In this document: in pieces, positions 1-7,460 of the stretch
How positions within the stretch are numbered: the stretch's first letter is position 1
Layout: the number at the start of each line of letters is the position of its first letter
Made by a program: the position numbers and the translations under genes
Notes under the pieces: model-generated
Told to the model about the DNA's origin: nothing
What the model saw: the letters and a program-made list of their open reading frames with translations, nothing else
The model's database searches: none
Origin: Ekhidna sp.
GTDB lineage: Bacteria; Bacteroidota; Bacteroidia; Cytophagales; Cyclobacteriaceae
Assembly (NCBI GenBank): GCA_013214445.1
Contig: JABSPG010000042.1
Coordinates: forward strand, 1 to 13,831
Length of the DNA: 13,831 nucleotides
Reading direction: 5' to 3'

Positions 1-1418
1 CCCGGTCCTGGTACGGTTAGTTGTCCTGTGTGGTAGAGATTTTTGAGCTTCTTGTTTTTTAAGGCGGGTTTTAAAATGGCTGTTTGGCGAAGCGTGTTTG
101 CCAAACCATATGCATTTCCTTTGAAAGAATGATAGTCTGACTGAAAATCCTTGTGTGCGTAACTTCTCTTTGAAATGACGTGTTCTCGAATACTTTCACC
201 AGTATACTTCTCCAGCTTGTCCATGGTGACGTTGTAATACTTTTCCCGTATCTCGTCTGTGTCCTCTATGTCAGGTGCTACTGGAATTAAAATAAACATG
301 TTTTCCATACCAGCAGGAGCCACCCTGTCATCTGTCTTACTCGTAAGTGAAACGTAGGTCAGAGGCTTGGTTGGCCACTTTGGATCTTCATATATCTCTT
401 TAGAATGGAGGTTGAAATCTTCGTCAAAAAACAGATTGTGATGTAATAGTTTAGGAAGTTTCTTGTTTATGCCAAGGTAGAATAGCAAGGAGGAAGGTGC
501 CATGGTTCTTTTATCCCAGTATTCCGGTGTATAGTTTCGGTAGGCTTCTGGTAAGACTTCCTGATCGATGTGATGGTAATCCGCAGATGCCACTACAATA
601 TCTGTTTCGAGCAAGGTATTGGATTGAACTCCTATAATCCTTCTATCCTCGATAGTGAAAGATCTCACTTCGTCTTCTAGTTGGAAAGTAACTCCGAGTT
701 CTTTTGCGAGTGTTGTCATACCCTCTGAGATTTTGCACATACCCCCATCTGGATACCAAGTGCCTAGTGCCATGTCTGCATAATTCATCAAGCTGTATAA
801 GGCAGGGGTATTTGCAGCAGTAGCTCCGAGAAACAAGACTGGAAACTCTACCAATTGAACTAAACGTTCATCTTTGAAGTGTTTCCTGACATGTTTTGAC
901 ATAGAGGTGAATACGTCCATTTTCAGAAGACCTTTCAGCAGCTGAATATCAATGAATTCGGTTAGTGATCTGCTAGGTTTATAAACAAGTTTTTTCACAC
1001 CAACCTCATACTTGTATGCCGCTTGTTCAAGGAAGGATCTTAATTTCTCTGCACTGCCGGGTTCTATATTTTCGAACAGGAGCTCCAGCTCTTGCATTTT
1101 TGCTGGTATGTCTAGCTCACTTTCAGAAAAGACTACTTTGTACGAAGGATCTAGTCTTATCAAATCATAGTAGTCTTCTACAGATTTTCCGAAAATTTTG
1201 AAAAACCGTTCAAAGACGTCTGGCATCCAATACCAAGATGGTCCCATATCCCAGGTGAAACCTTGGTCGGAATATATTCTAGCTCTGCCACCTGTTTGGT
1301 CATTCTTTTCAATGACCGTAACGTCATATCCCATTTGTGCTAAATGGCAGGAACAAGAAAGGCCGGAAAATCCGGCCCCTACTACTACTACTCTACTATG
1401 ATTATCTTTAGTTGGCAT
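1..1418 (-). CDS. crtI: phytoene desaturase (carotenoid biosynthesis), 3' end cut by the window edge
   Basis: FAD-dependent desaturase/isomerase of the CrtI family, which introduces double bonds into phytoene to give neurosporene or lycopene at the membrane. Reading from the ATG at 1418, 472 codons are present. The N-terminus has a dinucleotide-binding fold (VVVVGAGFSGL, Gly14/Gly16/Gly19), followed by the family segment TGGRARIYSDQGFTWDMGPS (about 42-61). The last visible residues, HTGQLTVPGPG, match the C-terminal FAD-contact motif of this family, so only about 20 residues are missing beyond the left edge. The start overlaps the end of the upstream sigma factor gene by 11 bp, which argues for one mRNA and translational coupling. 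A phytoene synthase (crtB) commonly follows in Bacteroidota, but that would lie outside the window. The family call is firm; the exact number of desaturation steps cannot be read from sequence. Confidence 0.93.
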   Translation of the reverse strand, partial: MPTKDNHSRVVVVGAGFSGLSCSCHLAQMGYDVTVIEKNDQTGGRARIYSDQGFTWDMGPSWYWMPDVFERFFKIFGKSVEDYYDLIRLDPSYKVVFSESELDIPAKMQELELLFENIEPGSAEKLRSFLEQAAYKYEVGVKKLVYKPSRSLTEFIDIQLLKGLLKMDVFTSMSKHVRKHFKDERLVQLVEFPVLFLGATAANTPALYSLMNYADMALGTWYPDGGMCKISEGMTTLAKELGVTFQLEDEVRSFTIEDRRIIGVQSNTLLETDIVVASADYHHIDQEVLPEAYRNYTPEYWDKRTMAPSSLLFYLGINKKLPKLLHHNLFFDEDFNLHSKEIYEDPKWPTKPLTYVSLTSKTDDRVAPAGMENMFILIPVAPDIEDTDEIREKYYNVTMDKLEKYTGESIREHVISKRSYAHKDFQSDYHSFKGNAYGLANTLRQTAILKPALKNKKLKNLYHTGQLTVPGP

Positions 1419-1914
1419 ATACTTTTAAACCCTTTTTCAGCTCTTTCCTGGCTATGTGAATTCGATTTTTCACTGTGCCTATCGGAATGTTCAACTTATC
1501 AGCTATTTCGTGATACTTAAAGCCTCTAAAATACATGGTAAATGGTACTTTGTACATATCCTTAAGTCCACTAATTGAAGCTTGAATGTCTTTCATTACA
1601 AAATTACCCTGAGCCCCATTCTCAATTACGGTTGCGCTTGAGTTCAAGAAGTGGTTGTTTTCTGTTGTGTCTATGAAAGTATTTCTTCTTACCATTCGCT
1701 GGTAGTTTGTAATGAATGTATTTCGCATAATCGTATACATCCATGCCTTTAGGTTGGTGCCGTCTTGAAATTTATCTCTATTACTGTACGCCTTAAACAC
1801 GGTCTCTTGCAGTAAGTCATTTGCTTCCTCACCGTCTTTGGTAAGTTTTAAAGCATATGGCTTTAATGAACTGGTGAGATTCTCAATTTTGTATCCGAAT
1901 TCTAGTGCAGTCAT
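1408..1914 (-). CDS. ECF-type RNA polymerase sigma factor of the carotenoid cluster
   Basis: A 168-residue sigma-70 family protein of the extracytoplasmic-function type, containing only regions 2 and 4. Region 2 spans about residues 13-76, with the core-binding and -10-recognition segment around DLLQETVFKAY (33-43) and LKAWMYTIMRN (55-65). Region 4 spans about 112-162, with a helix-turn-helix at YHEIADKLNIPIGTVKNRI (134-152) for -35 recognition. No anti-sigma gene is adjacent in the visible DNA. It lies 91 bp downstream of a B12-binding MerR regulator and overlaps crtI. The same MerR-sigma-crtI order is common in carotenoid clusters of Bacteroidota, so a role in transcribing carotenoid genes is inferred; light induction would act through the upstream regulator. 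An operator-like repeat array and a -33/-7 promoter candidate lie directly upstream. Confidence 0.9.
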   Translation of the reverse strand: MTALEFGYKIENLTSSLKPYALKLTKDGEEANDLLQETVFKAYSNRDKFQDGTNLKAWMYTIMRNTFITNYQRMVRRNTFIDTTENNHFLNSSATVIENGAQGNFVMKDIQASISGLKDMYKVPFTMYFRGFKYHEIADKLNIPIGTVKNRIHIARKELKKGLKVYAN

Positions 1915-1916
1915 TT

Positions 1917-1991
1917 TGTTTAAGGTTTAGTTTTAAATGTTAAACGAAGATAACACAACTATGTTTAACAAACAATAGGAATCGTTAAACA
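1917..1991. repeat. operator-like array: two inverted-repeat units of GTTTAAC with identical 14-bp spacers
   Basis: Four copies of a 7-bp motif occur at 1918-1924 (GTTTAAG), 1939-1945 (GTTAAAC), 1963-1969 (GTTTAAC) and 1984-1990 (GTTAAAC). They alternate in orientation, forming two inverted-repeat units of 28 bp each with exactly 14 bp between arms. The units start 45 bp apart. The distal unit extends to an 8-bp perfect repeat (TGTTTAAC/GTTAAACA). One copy falls between the -33 and -7 boxes and another overlaps the -7/start region, the places a repressor would occupy. The likely binder is the neighbouring MerR/B12 regulator, by inference from position; the sigma factor is less likely. Confidence 0.55.
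1945..1976 (-). promoter_or_regulatory. candidate Bacteroidota-type promoter of the sigma/crtI operon
   Basis: On the minus strand a TTG (complement of 1973-1975) is followed after 20 bp by TATCTTCG (complement of 1945-1952). The Bacteroidota primary sigma consensus is roughly TTG, 19-21 bp, TAnnTTTG, so this fits with one mismatch in the -7 box. Transcription would start near 1939, leaving a leader of about 25 nt before the ATG at 1914. It is interleaved with the GTTTAAC repeat array, as expected for a controlled promoter. The start site is inferred only. Confidence 0.5.
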
Positions 1992-2005
1992 AAATACTGA
2001 ACACG

Positions 2006-2890
2006 CTAAAAATTGGCCGTGGAATGTTGTATTAAGTCCTCGAATTGATTAATGACACTCATCCCTTCAGGAATTTCTAGATCCTGTCCAACAATTCTAT
2101 TCCCAGTTATTAGTATTTCCGAATCCTTAAACTTTGACTTAAGCTTTTCAACATAGCTTTGAACCTGATTTGGTTCGGGAACTGTGGTGACAGCTGTTAA
2201 GATATAGTCAGGCTCTAATTTGTGATAAACTTCTTCTAGGGCGTTCAATGGAACTGTCTGACCGAAAAAAATCGTTCTATTCCCTTTTGACCTTATTATA
2301 TAGTTGGCAAACAAAAGCCCCAATTCATGCAGTTCTCCTTCGGGGAGAAACAGGATATATAAGTCTCCGCCTTCATGAAGTTTCATGGAATCTGTCGCAG
2401 ATATGAGCTTCTGTCTAACGAGGTGCGTGATGAAGTGTTCCTGAGCTGGATTGATAGCATTGGTCAACCAAAGCACGCCAATCTTTCGCATGAAGGGATA
2501 AATGATCTTCATCATCACTTCCTCAAAACCTAGCTTGGAAATATTGTATTCTAATGTCTCAGTAAAACCACCCTCGTCCATATCGATCATAGAAAGTGTA
2601 AGGGCACTTATTTGGTCTTCATATGAAGCACTTTCGAAACCAATGTTTCTTACTTGCTCTTGCAGCTCATCGTGCTGCATGGCTACAATCTTACTGATTT
2701 TTGTGCCGTTGTTTTTGAGTGTAGCTATGTTTAGTATGAGTTTGAGATCATCATCATTGTAGTAACGAATGTTAGTAGATGTTCTCTGTGGAGAAAAAAG
2801 ATCGTACCGCTGCTCCCAAATCCGTATGGTATGAGCTTTTATACCAGACAGATGTTCAAGATCTTTAATTGAATATACACTCATGCCCAT
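2006..2890 (-). CDS. CarH/LitR-like MerR-family transcriptional regulator with cobalamin-binding domain
   Basis: A 294-residue regulator. Residues 4-70 are a MerR winged helix (YSIKDLEHLSGIKAHTIRIW at 6-25, then EQRY and RYYNDDDL). About 95-170 is the helical B12-binding cap and about 172-290 the Rossmann-type cobalamin domain. Ligand residues of CarH are present: Trp141, Glu151-His152 spaced as in Thermus CarH, and the axial motif E186-L-H188-E-L-G191. In characterised CarH proteins, adenosylcobalamin supports a DNA-bound tetramer in the dark and light breaks the Co-C bond, releasing carotenoid genes. The residue after the Trp is Leu142, whereas Thermus CarH has His132 there. The start may be Met1 (2890) or Met3 (2884); the second fits relatives better. 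It sits upstream of the sigma/crtI operon and is divergent from a DUF4286-type gene. Light sensing is inferred, not shown. Confidence 0.88.
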   Translation of the reverse strand: MGMSVYSIKDLEHLSGIKAHTIRIWEQRYDLFSPQRTSTNIRYYNDDDLKLILNIATLKNNGTKISKIVAMQHDELQEQVRNIGFESASYEDQISALTLSMIDMDEGGFTETLEYNISKLGFEEVMMKIIYPFMRKIGVLWLTNAINPAQEHFITHLVRQKLISATDSMKLHEGGDLYILFLPEGELHELGLLFANYIIRSKGNRTIFFGQTVPLNALEEVYHKLEPDYILTAVTTVPEPNQVQSYVEKLKSKFKDSEILITGNRIVGQDLEIPEGMSVINQFEDLIQHSTANF

Positions 2891-2977
2891 GATAACTTAC
2901 ATTTGCTGCGATTGTTTAGAATCACATTGGTGATTGGTCGATTCGTGAAAGTAAGAATATATTTTAAAACTATTGAA

Positions 2978-3283
2978 ATGGTATTATATAACGTCACTGT
3001 AAATATTGATAAGGATGTGGAGCAAGACTGGATTGGTTGGATGAAGGAAACGCATATTCCGGAAGTGATGGACACTGGTTTTTTCTCCGATTATAGAATG
3101 ATGCGGATGCTTTCCCAAGCTGAGGATGAAACAGGAGCGACTTACGCCATTCAGTATATGACTGAGACACTGGGGAAATTGGAGACGTATTTAGATACTG
3201 TGGCGCCAAAAATTCAAAAAAAGTCCATAATTAGATACGGAACGAAAATGGCTGCATTTAGAACTGTGCTAGAAGAGGTTTAG
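2978..3283 (+). CDS. DUF4286-type small protein
   Basis: A small protein of 101 residues resembling the DUF4286 family of Bacteroidota, whose function is unknown. It begins MVLYNVTVNIDKDVEQDW and carries a WMKETHIPEVMDTGFF segment followed by a predicted alpha/beta fold of ferredoxin-like (dimeric barrel) appearance. No signal peptide or membrane segment is visible, so it is probably cytosolic. The frame stays open upstream to 2903, but the ATG at 2978 is preferred because the extra 25 residues do not resemble the family and the length then fits. A weak promoter candidate precedes it: TTG at 2934-2936 and TATATTTT at 2958-2965, 21 bp apart. It is divergent from the MerR regulator and its 3' end overlaps the convergent acetyltransferase gene by 4 bp. 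The DUF assignment is from memory of the family's sequence pattern. Confidence 0.75.
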   Translation: MVLYNVTVNIDKDVEQDWIGWMKETHIPEVMDTGFFSDYRMMRMLSQAEDETGATYAIQYMTETLGKLETYLDTVAPKIQKKSIIRYGTKMAAFRTVLEEV

Positions 3284-3726
3284 TAATCAATGTGGCAGTT
3301 GATCCAGTCATCTTCAAAACGAGTTGGATAGTTCTTGTAAAAATTTATGGCCGGAGTATTCCAATCAAGGACTTGCCACATCATCCCTGTACAATTCAAT
3401 TCCTTTCCAATGGCGAGGGTCCTTTCAAACAGAGCTTTGCCGGCACCAATCCCCCTTTTTGACTCTGTTACAACCAAATCTTCTAAATAAAGTCTCTTAC
3501 CTTTCCACGTACTATACCTAAAGTAGTAGATGGAGGTGCCAATAATTATTTCATTTTCTACGGCTACTATGAATCCAAATACTGGATTTTCTCCAAATCC
3601 ATCTTCTTCCATTTGTTGTACGGTGTTTGCAACTTGATCTAGGGATTTTTCATAATCAGCTAGTTCTTTTATCAATTCTAGTACTGATGGCAGGTCAGTT
3701 TTTTCTCCTTTTCTAATTACTATCAT
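3280..3726 (-). CDS. GNAT-family N-acetyltransferase, spermidine/thialysine acetyltransferase-like
   Basis: A 148-residue GNAT enzyme that would move an acetyl group from acetyl-CoA to a small amine. The acetyl-CoA pyrophosphate loop is the RxxGxG motif RGIGAG (91-96), preceded by the beta-4 strand LYLEDLVV (79-86). The segment WQVLDWNTPAINFYKNY (117-133) is characteristic of the SSAT/thialysine acetyltransferase group, which suggests a polyamine or lysine-analogue substrate; the exact substrate is not deducible. The start at 3726 (MIVIRKGEKTDLP) is chosen over an upstream in-frame ATG at 3765, because the extra 13 codons run through a GC-rich terminator hairpin and do not fit the family. Its stop overlaps the stop of the convergent DUF4286-type gene by 4 bp. 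It is separated from the upstream peptidase gene by that terminator, so it probably has its own promoter. Confidence 0.85.
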   Translation of the reverse strand: MIVIRKGEKTDLPSVLELIKELADYEKSLDQVANTVQQMEEDGFGENPVFGFIVAVENEIIIGTSIYYFRYSTWKGKRLYLEDLVVTESKRGIGAGKALFERTLAIGKELNCTGMMWQVLDWNTPAINFYKNYPTRFEDDWINCHIDY

Positions 3727-3736
3727 AAAATATTTA

Positions 3737-3762
3737 CCCCCTGCCAAGCAAAAGACAGGGGG
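3737..3762 (-). terminator. hairpin between the peptidase and acetyltransferase genes
   Basis: A perfect 7-bp stem (CCCCCTG at 3737-3743 with CAGGGGG at 3756-3762) encloses a 12-nt loop. On the minus strand it follows the peptidase stop codon by 11 bp and is followed by TAAATATTTT, a weak U-tract. On the plus strand it is followed by ATTTTTA. It most likely ends the peptidase transcript. Confidence 0.6.
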
Positions 3763-3773
3763 CATTTTTAAAT

Positions 3774-5882
3774 CTACATATCCTTTTTAGCAATTTCAGG
3801 AATCACTCCCATATTGTACCATGCAAAGGAATATCTATCAGCTACTTGCTCGATGGTTTTAGAAATTGGTGTGCCAGCTCCATGTCCTGCGTCTGTTTCT
3901 ATTCTGATAACCACTGGATTGTTTCCTACATGATTCTCTTGCAGCGTAGCAGCAAATTTGAAAGAGTGAGCAGGAACTACTCTATCGTCATGGTCCGCTG
4001 TAGTAACCATCGTTGCTGGATACTCAACACCCGGCTTGAGTGCATGAACCGGAGAGTAATTTCTCAGATACTCAAACATCTCTTTGGAATCCTCTGAGGT
4101 GCCGTAATCTGATGCCCAACCAGCCCCAGCAGTGAACTTATGGTAACGAAGCATATCCATAACACCAACAGCTGGAAAGGCAACCATGGTGGCTCCAACA
4201 AGCAATCCACCGTTAGATCCACCTCTAATGGCTAGATAGTCATTGGAAGTGTACTTATTTTCAATAAGCCATTCTCCCGCAGCAATGAAATCATCGAATA
4301 CATTTTGCTTTTGCATTTTGGTGCCAGCCTTATGCCATTTCTCTCCATATTCACCACCACCACGCAGGTTGGGCTGTGCGTAGATGCCTCCGTTTTCCAG
4401 CCATAAGATACGACTGGTGCTGAATGAAGGCCTCAAGCTGATGTTAAATCCGCCGTAAGCATAGAGCTCCGTTGCATTTTTCCCGTCTAATTCTAGTCCT
4501 TTTTTGTGAACTATAAACATTGGAACTTTTGTCCCGTCCTTGCTTTCGTAAAAGACCTGCTTTGTTTCGTAATCGTCTGGATTAAAATCGATTTTAGGTT
4601 GTTTGTAGAGCTGAGATTCTCCAGATGGGATGTCAAACTTATAAATAGAGGAAGGGTAGGTGAAAGAAGTAAAAGTGTAGTAGATGAAGTCTTTGTCATT
4701 ATCAGTGCCAAATCCATAGACACTTCCAATCGCAGGAAGTTCGACTTCTCTTACCAGCTCTCCTTTCGTAGTGTACTGTTTTATTTCTGTTTTTGCATCA
4801 ACTAAATAATTTGTAAATAAATACCCACCGCCAGTTGAAGCACTCAACACGTTTTCTGTCTCAGCGATCACATCCTGCCAAGTAGAAGTGGATGGATCTG
4901 AGATGGTTGTTTCTACAATTCGTTGATTTGGGGCTTCATGATTTGTCTGTATTAAGATTCTGTCACCCTCTGTGTGAAGCACGTATTCGTCTGTTTCTAT
5001 ATCCTCATCTACAGCTATGATTTCGCCATTGTTGGCCAAGTCTTTTATGAAAAGTTTGTTTCCACTGGTACTTACGGCAGCACTTATTACCAAGTAGCGA
5101 TTGTCTTCAGTGACATATCCACCTACATATCTATATGGATTTTCCTCTCCGCCAAAAACTAGCTGGTCTTCTGATTGGGAGGTTCCAAGTTGGTGATAGT
5201 ATAGCTTGTGAATTTGTGTTTTTGCCGAAAGCTCACTTCCTTCCTTTGGTTTGTCATAGCTACTGTAGTAGAAACCTTCATTACCATTCCAACTGAGTCC
5301 ACTAAACTTAATATTGTGAAGGGTATCTTCTACCATTTCTAGCGTTTCTGTATCGATTACGATGGCTTTCCGCCAATCTGATCCACCGATAGAAATTGTA
5401 TAGGCGTATAGAGATCCATCATCGGTAAAGCTGGAACCCGCAAGTGAGATTGTTCCATCCTCCGAAAACTTGTTGGGGTCTAGAAATACACTTTCTGTAC
5501 CTTCACTATCTTTTCTATAAAGCACACTTTGGTTTTGAAGTCCATCATTTTGGTAGAAGTATTCATAGTTACCTTCTTCAAAAGGAGCAGAAACTCTTTC
5601 ATAGTCAAATAGCTGCTCTAGTCTCGTTTTGATCTTGTCTCTAAAATCGATTTGATTGAGGTATGAAAATGTCACCTCATTTTGTGCTTTGACCCAGTCA
5701 GCAGTTTCCTGTGATAGGTCATCTTCTAGCCATCGGTATGGATCGGGCACCTCTTGCCCGAAGTAAGTGTCTACTGTATCAACTTTATTTGAAACTGGAT
5801 AGGTGAGTTTAGAGCTACTGTCATCTGTCGCTTGACATCCTATAAGTAGGAAGATCAGTAAAAGCTTTGTTATGTGTTTCAT
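3774..5882 (-). CDS. prolyl oligopeptidase family (S9A) lipoprotein, with a short deletion beside the catalytic serine
   Basis: A serine peptidase of family S9A that cleaves short peptides after proline; 702 residues, near the family's usual size. The N-terminus is a lipoprotein signal (MKHITKLLLIFLLIGC, Cys16), so the protein is exported and membrane anchored. Residues about 25-95 and 430-702 form the alpha/beta-hydrolase part and about 96-425 the seven-blade propeller. The triad is visible: Ser556 in GGSNGG, Asp632/Asp633 in DHDDRVV and His667 in GHGAG. Directly after the serine motif the sequence runs GLLVGATM then VAFPAVGVMDML. Relatives carry about eight more residues here, a TQRPDLF-like segment, so the helix behind the nucleophile is shortened. 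The rest is family-typical, including the C-terminal VSKTIEQ-like stretch. It may be impaired, or the gap may be a sequence error. serS lies 52 bp upstream on the same strand, possibly cotranscribed. Confidence 0.9.
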   Translation of the reverse strand: MKHITKLLLIFLLIGCQATDDSSSKLTYPVSNKVDTVDTYFGQEVPDPYRWLEDDLSQETADWVKAQNEVTFSYLNQIDFRDKIKTRLEQLFDYERVSAPFEEGNYEYFYQNDGLQNQSVLYRKDSEGTESVFLDPNKFSEDGTISLAGSSFTDDGSLYAYTISIGGSDWRKAIVIDTETLEMVEDTLHNIKFSGLSWNGNEGFYYSSYDKPKEGSELSAKTQIHKLYYHQLGTSQSEDQLVFGGEENPYRYVGGYVTEDNRYLVISAAVSTSGNKLFIKDLANNGEIIAVDEDIETDEYVLHTEGDRILIQTNHEAPNQRIVETTISDPSTSTWQDVIAETENVLSASTGGGYLFTNYLVDAKTEIKQYTTKGELVREVELPAIGSVYGFGTDNDKDFIYYTFTSFTYPSSIYKFDIPSGESQLYKQPKIDFNPDDYETKQVFYESKDGTKVPMFIVHKKGLELDGKNATELYAYGGFNISLRPSFSTSRILWLENGGIYAQPNLRGGGEYGEKWHKAGTKMQKQNVFDDFIAAGEWLIENKYTSNDYLAIRGGSNGGLLVGATMVAFPAVGVMDMLRYHKFTAGAGWASDYGTSEDSKEMFEYLRNYSPVHALKPGVEYPATMVTTADHDDRVVPAHSFKFAATLQENHVGNNPVVIRIETDAGHGAGTPISKTIEQVADRYSFAWYNMGVIPEIAKKDM

Positions 5883-5934
5883 AGTCTGTTTTTTGAATTA
5901 GGCCATGAAGTTAGCAATCAAGGCTCTAAAATCA

Positions 5935-7215
5935 CTATTTCCTGATTTCTTTGAACCCGAGATAGGAATGCAAAACATCCGGCATTTTGATGGAGTCACC
6001 ATCCTGATTGTTTTCTAGGATAGCAGCCATAATCCTAGGTAAAGCCAGCGCACTTCCGTTCAAAGTATGACCTAATTCCTTTTTTCCTTGTTTGTTTTTT
6101 ATTCTCAATTTCAATCGGTTTGCTTGGAAGGCCTCAAAGTTGGATACGGAACTCACCTCCAGCCATTTTTCTTGTGCAGCAGAGTAAACCTCAAAGTCGT
6201 AGGTAATGACCGATGTGAATCCGAGATCTCCTGCACAAAGTCTCAAAATTCTGTAAGGCAGGTTTAGCGACTTTATAATATCTTGCACATGTGCGACCAT
6301 TTCATCTAGCACAGCATATGATTTGCTTGGCTCCACCACTTGCACTACTTCCACCTTATCAAATTGGTGTAGACGATTGAGTCCTCTCACATGAGACCCC
6401 CAAGAACCAGCTTCTCTTCTAAAGCATGGAGTGTGACCTGCATGCTTGATGGGGAGCTGATCCTCTTTTAAGATCACATCTCTGTACATGTTGGTGATTG
6501 GAACTTCAGCTGTTGGGATCAAGTATAAATTACTTGCTTCCATTTGATACATCTGTCCTTCCTTATCAGGAAGTTGACCTGTACCTAAACCTGAAGCCTC
6601 ATTAATAACTACAGGAGGCTGTACTTCCTCATAGCCTGCATCCACAGCCTTGTCAAGAAAGTAGTTGATTAGTCCTCTCACTAATCTTGCGCCTTCTTTC
6701 TTGTAAAAAGGAAAGCCTGCACCACTTACCTTATTTCCAAGTTCAAAATCAACGATATCAAATTCTTCAATTAATTCCCAATGCGGCTTTTTGTGTTCCT
6801 TGAGTTCTGGGATGGCTCCATCATCAATCTTTACAACCTCATTGTCATCTTCTGATTTGCCAGCAGGAACGGAAGAATGCGGTATGTTGGGAATATTATA
6901 AAGAAGCTTTGTCAAGGTAGATTCCAAAGCATTTAACTCTTCGCCCATGGCCTTACTTTGTTGCTTTAGGTTAGAGGTTCTTTCTTTAATTTTATTTACC
7001 TCTTCCTTTTTTCCTTGCTGAAAAAGCTGTCCTATTTCTTTTGCAAGTTTGTTTGATTCATGCAGTACATCATCGAGTTCGCCTTGAAGCTTTTTTCTAT
7101 CAGCATCTATCGTTAGAACCTCGTTTAGATGAGATTCTGCATCTTCAAAACCTCTCTTTTTAAGCCCTTCCAGACATCTATCAAATTCTTTCTCGATTGT
7201 ACTAACCTGCAGCAT
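5935..7215 (-). CDS. serS: serine--tRNA ligase
   Basis: A class II aminoacyl-tRNA synthetase that charges tRNA-Ser (and tRNA-Sec where present) with serine in the cytosol. The length of 426 residues is normal. Residues 1-110 form the long antiparallel coiled coil that contacts the tRNA long variable arm; it is rich in Lys and Glu. The catalytic core follows: the TAEVPITNMY serine-binding strand (235-244), motif 2 CFRREAGSWGSHVRG (264-278) and motif 3 LNGSALALPRIMAAILEN (385-402). The motif 2 loop (GSWGSHVRGLNRLHQFDKVE) and the LPR in motif 3 are the forms I associate with Bacteroidota enzymes. The start at 7215 (MLQVSTIEKEF) agrees with the family's usual MLQV start. It is divergent from rho across a 245-bp intergenic region and followed closely by the peptidase gene. 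It appears intact. Confidence 0.97.
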   Translation of the reverse strand: MLQVSTIEKEFDRCLEGLKKRGFEDAESHLNEVLTIDADRKKLQGELDDVLHESNKLAKEIGQLFQQGKKEEVNKIKERTSNLKQQSKAMGEELNALESTLTKLLYNIPNIPHSSVPAGKSEDDNEVVKIDDGAIPELKEHKKPHWELIEEFDIVDFELGNKVSGAGFPFYKKEGARLVRGLINYFLDKAVDAGYEEVQPPVVINEASGLGTGQLPDKEGQMYQMEASNLYLIPTAEVPITNMYRDVILKEDQLPIKHAGHTPCFRREAGSWGSHVRGLNRLHQFDKVEVVQVVEPSKSYAVLDEMVAHVQDIIKSLNLPYRILRLCAGDLGFTSVITYDFEVYSAAQEKWLEVSSVSNFEAFQANRLKLRIKNKQGKKELGHTLNGSALALPRIMAAILENNQDGDSIKMPDVLHSYLGFKEIRK

Positions 7216-7460
7216 AAAATATCATTTTATAATGGCGAGCAAAGAAAAATGATTTTGTATTGAAAAAGGGTGAATCTGATCAATTAGTGAAATATTAGTG
7301 GGCATTTGTGAAATAGTTGGGGATATCCTATTATTGCATTGCAACTCATGAAAAGCTCATCCGGGTTTTTCAGCTTTCAATTAAAGCAAAACCATATACC
7401 CCGAATCTTCGGAACTTTTATTACAATTTAAATTTTTGAAACCCACTTTTACAAACAGTT
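7216..7460. promoter_or_regulatory. divergent serS/rho intergenic region with two inverted repeats in the rho leader
   Basis: This 245-bp AT-rich stretch must hold the promoters for serS (minus) and rho (plus). No box pair fits the Bacteroidota consensus convincingly; TAAATTTT at 7429-7436 is a possible -7 element for rho but lacks a clear TTG upstream. Two inverted repeats lie on the rho side: TGAAAAGCT (7349-7357) with AGCTTTCA (7372-7379), one bulged base and a 14-nt gap, and CCGAA-TC-TTCGG (7401-7412). If transcribed, these could form leader structures. Rho is autoregulated in other bacteria, which makes this plausible but untested. No gene or RNA is recognisable here. Confidence 0.4.

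Noticed and set aside
1382..1396. Short CTA trinucleotide run near the crtI start
   Set aside because: Only about four units, encoding four valines of the normal FAD-binding strand; too short to be a phase-variable repeat and expected from the protein.
2903..2977. Upstream extension of the DUF4286-type frame (25 codons)
   Set aside because: The extension does not resemble the family, and the ATG at 2978 gives the usual length; the region more likely holds the divergent promoters.
3727..3765. Upstream in-frame start of the acetyltransferase
   Set aside because: The extra codons are the reading of a terminator hairpin, and the GNAT fold begins at MIVIRKGEK (3726).
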